Shown here piece after piece: positions 33,320 through 39,950 of a stretch of 39,950 nt of DNA. Both the position numbers and the translations under genes were made by a program. Position 1 is the first letter of the stretch. Every line of letters starts with the position of its first letter. The notes beneath the pieces were generated by a model, which worked only from the letters and a program-made list of their open reading frames with translations, was not told where the DNA came from and searched no databases. Where the stretch lies: contig JAHQVJ010000080.1 in the NCBI GenBank assembly GCA_019634415.1, positions 1-39,950 of the forward strand, read 5' to 3'. The stretch comes from Myxococcales bacterium (GTDB taxonomy: Bacteria; Myxococcota_A; UBA796; GCA-2862545).

Positions 33320-35385
33320 CGCTACTCACAGCATGGTGGGCGGCGATCCTGCCGGCCGTGGCGACGCCCCATGCAGATGCCGTGGCCCTCGGAGACTGCC
33401 AGATGGCCCTGGATCTGCTCCACGCTCAGGCCCCGAGCGGGGCTCTGGATCGAGATGCGCTGCAGCTCGCCCAGGCTTGGTGCCTGGTTCGCACGGGAGA
33501 CCCCGAGGGCGCCCTGCAGGCGCTGCCCAAGGGCGGAGAGCTGGCGGACTATGCCGCCGTGGTATCCGCCGACGCGCTCGTGGCGCTGGGCCGAGAGGAC
33601 GAAGCGCTGGACGCGATCGCGAGCGCTCGTCCCCCAGGCGAGTCAGGGCAGCGGCTGCAGCTGATGCGAGGCCGGCTACTGGCCACCTACGGGGACCCCG
33701 AGGGGGCGTCCCAGCTCGAGGCCCTGTTCGACACCCCGTTGGGGCCAGAGGCGCGCTTCTGGCTGGCCGAGGCCCGTGGGATCCAAGGCGACGTGCCGGC
33801 CCTCGTCGAGGGCCTGCAGTCCGTCTGGACCGATGCACGCCCCGGAGGGTGGGACACCCGTGCGGGCAAGCGGCTCGAAGAGCTCGGGGTCGCTGTGCCG
33901 GATCTCGACAGCGGCGCTGGGCGAGCACTCGCCGAGGCTCGACTCGACAAGCTGCACACCTACCGGCGCACCACCGAGGCCCAGGCGCTGGCCGATTCCC
34001 TGTTCGCAGGACGGACCCCCGAGGACCACGACGGGCACATCGCCTTGGGACACGTCTACTTCGCGGCACGAGCCTATCCCAAGGCGCTGGAGGCATGGAA
34101 GGAGACCCTCGGAGAGCCCGCCGAGGCCACCGGCAGTGCCGAGGAGCTGTTCGACTACGCCCTGTGTCACGCGCGCACCGACGACTACGACACGGCCGCC
34201 GTGGTGTACAAGCGCCTGCTGAAGGCCCACCCCACGCACAAGAAGGCGGACTTCGCGAGCTTCAAGCTCGGCTACATGAAGTTCGATCGCGGAGAGTGCG
34301 ATCAGGCGATCGAGCTGTTCGCCGACCACAGAGAGCGCTTCGAGGACACCCGCTACCTCGACGAGGCCCTGTGGTTCGAGGCGCGATGCCACTGGCGGGC
34401 GGGAGCTCGTGACCGCTCCGTTCAGCTGCTCGACGAGCTCGCGCGGAAGCGGCCCCGGTCCTCGCTGGTTCCCGGAGCGGCCTACTGGAAGGGGCGCGCC
34501 CTCGGCCTGTCGAACGACGCCGACGGCGAGAAACGAGCCCTGCAGCGTGTGATGGATCGATGGCCAGCCAGTGGCTACGCCTGGTTCGCCGCCGCCCGGC
34601 TCGGGACCACCTTCCCCGCCAAGCCAGCAGCCACGCCGCCAGAGTTCCCGAAGGCGTGGGCCAGCAAGGGCGCCGTCCAGCGGAGCCTGGCCCTGCTCGA
34701 CGTGGGCCTGCGCGCCTTCGCCCGCGACGAGCTGGACACGCTGGCGGCTCCCTCTGGGCGGAAGGTGGCGCTCCCGCTGGCCTGGGCTCGCTTGCGCGCC
34801 GGCGACTACCAGCGAGCCCGCAAGCTGTCGTGCCCCTACGCCTCCGACCCCTGGAAGCGCGGCGATGCCGTCGCGCAGCAGGCCTGCCTCCCGCGGCCAG
34901 AGCACGGCATCGTGAAGCGCTACGCAGACGAGTACGGGCTCGATCCCGCCGTGGCCTACGGGGTGATGTGGGCCGAGTCCGCCTTGGCGCCTGGCGTGAC
35001 CTCCGCCGTGGGCGCGCGCGGCCTCATGCAGCTGATGCCCGACGTGGGCGGCACGCTGCACGAAGAGATCTTTCCGGGTCGGCCCTACTCCGCCGACGAC
35101 CTGTACCTGGCTCCTTACAACGCAGCGTTGGGAGCCACCGAGCTGGGACAGCGCGGCCGCTCCCTGAAGAACAGCCTGAAGACCACGTCGGTGCCCGCCG
35201 TGGTGGCCAGCTACAACGCTGGCGAGGAGGCGGTTCGCCGCTGGATCGATGGCCGCCCGCCGCAGCCCTTCGACGACTGGTCCGAGGACGTCAGCTACAC
35301 CGAGACGCGGCGCTACATCAAGGCAGTGTTGGGCCACGTCATGCGCTACCGCTGGCTGTACGGCGACGAGCCCGAGAGGCCGTGA
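33316..35385 (+). CDS. Slt-type lytic transglycosylase with TPR-like repeats, CTG start
   Basis: The 689-residue protein begins at CTG 33316 with a signal peptide (TLLTAWWAAILPAVATPHADA). Residues about 30-500 are helical TPR/superhelix repeats (FFE-type GHVYFAARAYPKALEAWKET, FDYALCHARTDDYDTAAVVY, FKLGYMKFDRGECDQAIELF) like the ring domain of Slt70. Residues about 530-680 are the SLT domain: YGLDPAVAYGVMWAESAL with catalytic Glu554, then SAVGARGLMQLMP, and the late VASYNAGEEAVRRWI and TRRYIKAVLGHVMRY. It cleaves the glycan strands of murein in the periplasm to 1,6-anhydro ends. Coupling to the peptidase-barrel gene suggests the pair is made together, perhaps to open murein for envelope assembly or prey lysis. 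All key residues are present. Confidence 0.88.
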   Translation: MTLLTAWWAAILPAVATPHADAVALGDCQMALDLLHAQAPSGALDRDALQLAQAWCLVRTGDPEGALQALPKGGELADYAAVVSADALVALGREDEALDAIASARPPGESGQRLQLMRGRLLATYGDPEGASQLEALFDTPLGPEARFWLAEARGIQGDVPALVEGLQSVWTDARPGGWDTRAGKRLEELGVAVPDLDSGAGRALAEARLDKLHTYRRTTEAQALADSLFAGRTPEDHDGHIALGHVYFAARAYPKALEAWKETLGEPAEATGSAEELFDYALCHARTDDYDTAAVVYKRLLKAHPTHKKADFASFKLGYMKFDRGECDQAIELFADHRERFEDTRYLDEALWFEARCHWRAGARDRSVQLLDELARKRPRSSLVPGAAYWKGRALGLSNDADGEKRALQRVMDRWPASGYAWFAAARLGTTFPAKPAATPPEFPKAWASKGAVQRSLALLDVGLRAFARDELDTLAAPSGRKVALPLAWARLRAGDYQRARKLSCPYASDPWKRGDAVAQQACLPRPEHGIVKRYADEYGLDPAVAYGVMWAESALAPGVTSAVGARGLMQLMPDVGGTLHEEIFPGRPYSADDLYLAPYNAALGATELGQRGRSLKNSLKTTSVPAVVASYNAGEEAVRRWIDGRPPQPFDDWSEDVSYTETRRYIKAVLGHVMRYRWLYGDEPERP

Positions 35386-35390
35386 GCGCG

Positions 35391-37073
35391 TCAGCGCGGT
35401 CGCAGATCGAAGGGCAGCATGGCCAGGGGCTGCTCGGGATGGGTGAGCACCACCCGCAGCAGCGGTGAGGGAAGCGCCACCCCCAGGCGCGCTAGCGCGT
35501 CCGTGGCGGCGCTGGCCCCTGGCGCCGCCCGCCGCATGGCTCCCTGGACCAGGCGAGCGCCCCAAGGGGCTCGGAACCCAGACGCGTCCCGTCGGGTGAA
35601 GGCTCGCCCGCTCAGTCCGGCCAGCTCCCGGGCACGCTCCACCGCGTCGTCGAGGTTGCCGGTGGCGTTGGCCAGATCCCGCTCGACCGCAGCGTTCCCC
35701 GTCCACACGCGGCCGCGGCAGTGCGGCTCGATCTCGTCGGTCTCCTTGCCGCGCCCGTCCGCCACTCGCGACACGAAGCCGTCGTACATGCGCTGCAGCG
35801 ACGAGCGAAAGCGGGCCCGCTGGGGAGGCGTGAAGCGGCGTGAAGCCGAGAACAGGTTCGCGTTGGGCGCGCCCAGCACCTCGCTGCTGTGCACGCCCAC
35901 CTTGCGCATGCCCTCCGCCACCACCAGCTTGCCGCCGAACACCCCGATGGATCCCGTGAGGGTACCCGGTCGCACCAGGATCTCGGAGGCCGGAGCAGAC
36001 AGGTAGTACCCACCCGATGCCGCCGTGTCCTCGAAGGAGGCGACGACGGGCTTGGTCTTGCGGAGCTCGTCCACCTCTCGCCAGATCAGATCCGATGCGA
36101 AGGCGCTGCCACCCGGACTGTCCACGTGCAGCACCACCGCGCTGATCTGGTCGTCCTCGCGCATCGAGGCCAGCATCGGCGCCACGCTCCTCGCTGCGAT
36201 GTGAGGGCCCTGGCCCTGGCCCTCCACCACGATGGGGCCTTGTAGGTGAAGCACCTGGATGCGCGGGGCGACCCGTCCCCACCGTCCGAGCGTCTCGCGC
36301 CAGCTGTCCCGCAGCGCCCACCCACCGAAGCCCACCAGGTGGGCAGCGTCTCCGTGGCGCTCCTTGAGCCAGTCCTCCAGCTCGTCCGGATACGCCAGGC
36401 GATCCACCAGACCCGCCTCGAGGGCCTGATCCGCGGAGAGCGGCGCCCGCTCCAGCAGCGCTGCCACCTCCTCCCGGTCCTTGCCCCGCCCCTCGGCGAT
36501 CCCCGAGACGAGCTGCTGATGCAGATCCTGCACCAGTGCCGTCATCGCCTCTTGGTTCTCCGGCGACGGGAACGTGCGCGTCCAGGGCTCTCCGAAGGAC
36601 TTGTACGCACCCGCCGCTTCGAAGTCCGGGCTCACCCCCATCCGGCGCAGGGCCTCGCCGAAGAAGGTCAGCTCCACCCCCACCCCCACGAGTCCGACCT
36701 CTCCCGTGGGCACCATGATCACGTGGTCGCACGCGCTCGCCAGCCACGTGAGCGCATTCCCGGGCGTCTGAAGCACCGCGTACACAGGGGTGTCCGCGGC
36801 ACGGATCTCCTGGACGACCTGTCTCAGATCCTGCAACGCCGCCCATCCCCCCAGCGGCCCTTGCAGGTGCAGCACCACCGCCGTCACCAACGGATCGTCC
36901 GCCAGTCGCTTCAGCCGATGCAGCCACTGCTGCCGATCGCCGAGATCCGCGATGGGCGAGACGTCCACCTCGACGACGGCATGCGACCCCACCAGCCATC
37001 GATGGACGCCACCGAGAACCGTTCCCAGGGGAAGAGCGAGGAGCCGAGATGCAAGCCGAACGAGCGCTCCCAC
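35391..37073 (-). CDS. sppA: Signal peptide peptidase SppA, long (67K) type
   Basis: The 560-residue protein starts at GTG 37073, chosen because GGAG lies 8 nt upstream and a membrane anchor follows at once (ALVRLASRLLALPLGTVLGG); the frame is open a further 32 codons. It has the tandem S49 fold of E. coli SppA: the first half gives the general-base Lys158 (GAYKSFGEPWTR), the second half the nucleophile Ser353 (TAASGGYYLSAPA), with VLHVDSPGGSAFASDLIW between. Both catalytic residues are present, so it should be active. It degrades leftover signal peptides at the inner membrane, on the periplasmic side. It converges on the transglycosylase gene (5 bp apart) and diverges from the zinc-ribbon gene. 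Confidence 0.9.
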   Translation of the reverse strand: MGALVRLASRLLALPLGTVLGGVHRWLVGSHAVVEVDVSPIADLGDRQQWLHRLKRLADDPLVTAVVLHLQGPLGGWAALQDLRQVVQEIRAADTPVYAVLQTPGNALTWLASACDHVIMVPTGEVGLVGVGVELTFFGEALRRMGVSPDFEAAGAYKSFGEPWTRTFPSPENQEAMTALVQDLHQQLVSGIAEGRGKDREEVAALLERAPLSADQALEAGLVDRLAYPDELEDWLKERHGDAAHLVGFGGWALRDSWRETLGRWGRVAPRIQVLHLQGPIVVEGQGQGPHIAARSVAPMLASMREDDQISAVVLHVDSPGGSAFASDLIWREVDELRKTKPVVASFEDTAASGGYYLSAPASEILVRPGTLTGSIGVFGGKLVVAEGMRKVGVHSSEVLGAPNANLFSASRRFTPPQRARFRSSLQRMYDGFVSRVADGRGKETDEIEPHCRGRVWTGNAAVERDLANATGNLDDAVERARELAGLSGRAFTRRDASGFRAPWGARLVQGAMRRAAPGASAATDALARLGVALPSPLLRVVLTHPEQPLAMLPFDLRPR

Positions 37074-37243
37074 GAGCCAATCTCCTACATCGATTCGTCC
37101 AACGTATTCACCCCGCCGCGGGGGGAAAGGACACCGTGCCACGGGGTGCGGGGCAGATGTGGACCACAAACAGCTGACAAGCGTAGGATGATGGAGCCCC
37201 GGCCCAGCGTTACACTCGGGCCCTCGATGACGGAGCCATCAGC

Positions 37244-37726
37244 ATGAAGGACTGCCCATCCTGCGGAGCCGCAGTTCCCGAGTCGGCCGCGCGGTGCAAG
37301 GAGTGCTTCCACGACTTCACCGACGAGCCTATCCGGAGGTCTTCCACAGGCCCGTTGGTCCTCTTGGGATCCGTGGCTGCCATGGCCCTCGTGGGTGCCG
37401 CCACGCTGTACATGATCGTCAGCAACCCTCTCGAAGAGCGGATCCTGGTCGACGAGGACACACAGTCCATCGTGTGGACGCGAAAGTTCCGCAGCGGCGT
37501 AGAGACCGACCGGCTCAAGTTCGCCGACATCACCAAGCTCGAGTACGTGCTCCGCTCTGGGGGCACGTTCGAGGTGGTGGCGATCACCGTGGACGGCGAC
37601 CGCCGGGTGATCCAGGAAGGCCGCACGCCACTGCGCACGGAGGCCACCCGGTACTCCAAGCTCATGGAGAAGCCGCTGGAGGAGGTCGACAACACCAGCG
37701 GGTTCCACAAGATGGGCGACGAGTAG
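37244..37726 (+). CDS. Zinc-ribbon membrane protein
   Basis: The 160-residue protein starts at ATG 37244 with GGAG 8 nt upstream. The N-terminus is a four-Cys zinc ribbon (CPSCGAAVPESAARCKECFH), which is cytoplasmic by orientation. One transmembrane helix follows at about 37-60 (VLLGSVAAMALVGAATLYMI). The remaining 95 residues are a small beta-rich domain (EERILVDEDTQSIVWTRKF, LKFADITKLEYVLRSGGTF) that reads like a PH-like module. No substrate or partner is evident. The MreB-like gene follows after 64 bp and may share a transcript. Confidence 0.7.
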   Translation: MKDCPSCGAAVPESAARCKECFHDFTDEPIRRSSTGPLVLLGSVAAMALVGAATLYMIVSNPLEERILVDEDTQSIVWTRKFRSGVETDRLKFADITKLEYVLRSGGTFEVVAITVDGDRRVIQEGRTPLRTEATRYSKLMEKPLEEVDNTSGFHKMGDE

Positions 37727-37790
37727 TGTCGGTTCGCGAGACGCCCGGACCGTTCCCCATCAAGACGCACTAGCGCCCGCGCGGTCAGCC

Positions 37791-38738
37791 GTGGCCCCTC
37801 CCCGCTTGGTCGCCGATCTCGCTCTGGACCTCGGCACCTCTCACTGCCGGATCGTCGGACGTCGGCGAGGGCTGGTGGCGGAGGTGGAGACCAAGGTACT
37901 GCTGCCTCCGAAGGACGAGAAGGTGACGCCGTTCCACAGCGGCCTCGTGCAGCACGCCCAGGGCGCTTCCGCTTTGCTCCGGGCCACCTTGGACGCAGCG
38001 GGCCACGTGAGCCTGCGCAAGTCCAGGCTCCTCGTATGCACCCATCCCGACAACGACCCGAAGGCACGCAGGGCCATCGAACAGGCCATCGACGACGCCG
38101 GAGCAGCGCTACACGGTTTCGCTCCGAGCCCCGTGGCCGCGGCCTTCGGGGCCGGCCTTCCGGTACGGGATCCGGTGGGTTCTCTGATCATCGACGTCGG
38201 GGCAGCGCGCACCCAGGTCGCGGTGGTGAGCCTGGGAGGAGTCGTCGTCAGCCGCACCGAGCCGGTGGGAGGTCGAGATCTCGACACCGCGATCGCAGAC
38301 TGGATCTCCAAGCGCCGCGGCGTCGTCGTGACCGCCCGGGCAGCCGAGACGCTCAAGATCCGGGTCGGGAGCTTGGCACCGGAGGTGCACTTCGATCTGC
38401 GCATGCGGGTGCGAGGGCGAGCCGTTCGCGACGATCACGAGCGCGAGGTGGAGGTGACCGCTTCCGACATCGCCGACGCGATCCAGGCTCCGATGGCGAC
38501 CATTCGCCAGGTGATCACGGAGACACTGCGGGTGACTCCGCCCGAGCTGTGCGCGGACGTCGTCGATCGCGGCGTGTTGCTGTGTGGAGGCTCGAGTCAT
38601 CTCCGAGGGCTGGACGCACAGATCCGTGCGGACACCGGCTTGCCCGTGCTGCAGGCGAGCGAACCAGAGCGAGCCGTCGCCCGAGGCGCCGCGACCCTGT
38701 TGGAGGATCCCGAGCTCACGCAGCGCTTGCTCCTGTGA
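37791..38738 (+). CDS. MreB-like actin-fold protein with altered phosphate loop
   Basis: The 315-residue protein starts at GTG 37791. It follows MreB through most of its length: phosphate-1 loop LALDLGTSHCRIV, VCTHPDNDPKARRAIEQAID, the FGAGLPVRDPVGSLIIDVG segment, VAVVSLGGVVVSRTEPVGGR with DLDTAIADWI, TAETLK-like AAETLKIRVG, and the adenosine motif GVLLCGGSSHLRGL. It is shorter than typical MreB (about 340 residues). The phosphate-2 loop is DVGAART instead of DIGGGTT, so ATP hydrolysis may be weakened. It is more likely a paralogue than the main rod-shape MreB; no mreC or mreD follows, and the next gene is convergent six bases away. Its role is unknown. Confidence 0.75.
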   Translation: MAPPRLVADLALDLGTSHCRIVGRRRGLVAEVETKVLLPPKDEKVTPFHSGLVQHAQGASALLRATLDAAGHVSLRKSRLLVCTHPDNDPKARRAIEQAIDDAGAALHGFAPSPVAAAFGAGLPVRDPVGSLIIDVGAARTQVAVVSLGGVVVSRTEPVGGRDLDTAIADWISKRRGVVVTARAAETLKIRVGSLAPEVHFDLRMRVRGRAVRDDHEREVEVTASDIADAIQAPMATIRQVITETLRVTPPELCADVVDRGVLLCGGSSHLRGLDAQIRADTGLPVLQASEPERAVARGAATLLEDPELTQRLLL

Positions 38739-38744
38739 CGTCGC

Positions 38745-39743
38745 TCACCTCGCCTGGAGATCTCGCACACCCGAGGACAGGAGCTGGTAGGAGATCGACA
38801 CCGTCGCCAAGGGATCTGGCACGAACTCGAGGAAGCGAATGCTGTTGCGCGGCTCGCTGTAGACCCAGCTGGTCTCATCGAACGGAACCACCACCCCCTC
38901 GGTCTCCACCGAGACGGAGACCGTGTTCGCGACCGGCAGATCCGACAAGTGGAACTCCCGGCTGAGACCGACGGCGAGGAAGCCCAGATCGTCGAGCACC
39001 ACCGTCCAGTCGTCGCTGCAGATGGGCCAGATCACCCCGCCCACCAGGTTCGTCACCGCCATGTAGTCACTGCCGGGCTCGCCGATGGTGGGACACCCAG
39101 TGACGGGCCCGACGATGGACGAGAACGACACCATGCGCTGAGTGGGCCGCGCGGTCTGTAGGTAGTGGACGAACTCACTTCGACTCACAGGAGAGTCGGT
39201 GGATCCGTCATCCTCGTCACTCACCACCGTGATGTGCAAGCCCGCGTCCGGTCGGATGAAGCCCTTGTTGAAGGTGGTGGCCAGCTTCTCCACGGCTGTG
39301 AACGCTGCAGCCCTCCCCTCCTCTTGGAAGTGGCCGCCGGTGCCCATCTGCACCATCTCTGCGAATACACCCTCGGCCCCAGGAGTCTGCGCGTCGATCC
39401 AGCGAACGCCACCAGCGTCCCGAAGCTGTCCGCCATGCTCCGGATCGCGCATGTCCATGGACACCACACCGATGTGGTAGTCGAGAGACGACTCGAGGAA
39501 CCAGCGGATGAATGCTGGGAAGTTGGCTCCGAGCGCCTTCTGCTCCTCCGACATGGAGCAGGAGTTGTCCACGACGAAGAGGACGTCCACCGCAGGAATC
39601 GTGACCTGGGTGATGACATCGGTGCGAAACTGTGGGCCCAGATCCTGCGGGTTGTGGACATCGGGTGGAGGAAGCGGAACAGACACGCCCCCTTCGGAGC
39701 GACACCCCATCACCGCCGCCACGAGCACCACCCATCGTACCAT
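38745..39743 (-). CDS. VWA-domain lipoprotein
   Basis: The 332-residue protein starts at ATG 39743, with GGAGG 4 nt upstream and the signal VRWVVLVAAVMGC giving lipidation at Cys14; the frame opens 31 codons earlier without any coding look. Residues about 50-250 are a von Willebrand A domain: VDVLFVVDNSCSM holds the MIDAS triad DxSxS (Asp59, Ser61, Ser63), followed by IRWFLESSLDYHIGVVSMDM and LHITVVSDEDDGS. A beta-sandwich tail follows (VANTVSVSVETEGVVVPF). VWA lipoproteins of this kind are common in Myxococcota, bind a metal and probably a protein partner at the surface, and have no proven role. It lies downstream of the 5S rRNA and its terminator. Confidence 0.8.
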   Translation of the reverse strand: MVRWVVLVAAVMGCRSEGGVSVPLPPPDVHNPQDLGPQFRTDVITQVTIPAVDVLFVVDNSCSMSEEQKALGANFPAFIRWFLESSLDYHIGVVSMDMRDPEHGGQLRDAGGVRWIDAQTPGAEGVFAEMVQMGTGGHFQEEGRAAAFTAVEKLATTFNKGFIRPDAGLHITVVSDEDDGSTDSPVSRSEFVHYLQTARPTQRMVSFSSIVGPVTGCPTIGEPGSDYMAVTNLVGGVIWPICSDDWTVVLDDLGFLAVGLSREFHLSDLPVANTVSVSVETEGVVVPFDETSWVYSEPRNSIRFLEFVPDPLATVSISYQLLSSGVRDLQAR

Positions 39744-39821
39744 GCCGCCTCCGCGCTCACACTGTACCGTGCCCGCGCGCGAGCGGCCGAGGCGATCGGA
39801 CGCCCAAGTCCAGACGCACGA

Positions 39822-39850
39822 AAGCCCCGTGGGCAATGCCCACGGGGCTT
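39822..39850 (-). terminator. Intrinsic terminator after the 5S rRNA gene
   Basis: aagccccgtgggc at 39822-39834 pairs perfectly with gcccacggggctt at 39838-39850, loop aat. Read on the minus strand, the 13-bp stem ends in CTTTCGTG, a short T-run. It lies directly after the 5S rRNA 3' end and should close the rRNA operon. Confidence 0.8.
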
Positions 39851-39856
39851 CGGGAA

Positions 39857-39950
39857 GGGGTGGCCGGCGATACCTACTCTCCCACAGGGTGACCCCTGCA
39901 GTACCATCGGCGCGCTAGGGCTTAACTTCCGAGTTCGGAATGGGATCGGG
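39857..39950 (-). rRNA. rrf: 5S ribosomal RNA, 3' part (cut by window end)
   Basis: The reverse complement from the window end reads through the conserved 5S core: CCCGATCCCATTCCGAACTC, then GGAAGTTAAGCCC, GCGCCGATGGTACTGC, and the closing GTGGGAGAGTAGGT. These match bacterial 5S rRNA almost base for base. The first 20-25 nucleotides lie beyond 39950. The 3' end is near 39857, just before the terminator. The rest of the rRNA operon should be upstream, to the right of this window. Confidence 0.95.

Noticed and set aside
33676..37080. 1134-codon minus-strand ORF across the transglycosylase and SppA genes
   Set aside because: It runs antisense to one proven gene and out of frame with another, which is a GC-bias artefact.
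1..39950. CRISPR arrays, tRNA genes, insertion sequences
   Set aside because: No regularly spaced repeats, no cloverleaf with conserved T-arm sequence, and no transposase or terminal inverted repeats were seen on reading both strands; a tRNA scan was not possible.

Overview
The window is strongly GC-rich bacterial DNA with dense genes, many GTG starts and many stop/start overlaps. It carries an unusual load of lipoproteins (lipobox signals on at least nine proteins), FG-GAP and thrombospondin type 3 repeat proteins, a DUF1588-like/DUF1501 pair, a Hanks-type Ser/Thr kinase and a polymorphic toxin. This mix is typical of Myxococcota and related former Deltaproteobacteria. No marker gene fixes the taxon: only part of a 5S rRNA is present.

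Layout. 1-655 (-): 5' part of a TIR-like gene that runs off the left edge. 656-815: divergent intergenic region with two perfect 14-bp palindromes 20 bp apart. 816-3912 (+): a LysM-containing polymorphic toxin with a CdiA-type tRNA-nuclease tip, its presumed immunity gene, then a decayed second copy of the toxin tip plus a frameshifted immunity gene. 4045-5641: a TonB-C-like repeat protein and a broken gene. 5682-7952 (-): SulP anion transporter. 8152-10325 (+): thioredoxin-like lipoprotein and FG-GAP lipoprotein. 10341-13306 (-): thrombospondin type 3 repeat protein with a translationally coupled small membrane protein. 13501-16628: small membrane protein and two lipoproteins. 16780-22730 (+): a tight four-gene cluster (DUF1588-like haem-motif lipoprotein, DUF1501 protein, haem-motif/L-domain lipoprotein, CRTAC-like FG-GAP/UnbV lipoprotein). 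22741-23023: a perfect hairpin and a small minus-strand ORF resembling the KH segment of ribosomal protein S3. 23024-24908: lipoprotein and Ser/Thr kinase. 24971-29866: Ski2-like helicase, PhoU, and convergent PhoR/PhoB. 30011-35385 (+): a secreted peptidase-propeller-barrel fusion and a Slt-type lytic transglycosylase that appears to start at CTG. 35391-39743: SppA protease, zinc-ribbon membrane protein, MreB-like protein and VWA lipoprotein. 39822-39950 (-): terminator and 3' part of a 5S rRNA gene.

How the parts fit. The left end looks like a conflict island (TIR protein, toxin/immunity and remnants, candidate operator). The middle is dominated by surface and periplasmic proteins of unknown substrate. 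The right third is more housekeeping-like: phosphate signalling, envelope proteolysis and murein cleavage, shape-related ATPase fold, and the end of an rRNA operon. The items most worth checking are the duplicated toxin/immunity cassette with its palindromic operator, the S3-KH-like ORF ending inside a perfect hairpin, the protease-propeller-barrel fusion, and the CTG-start transglycosylase.
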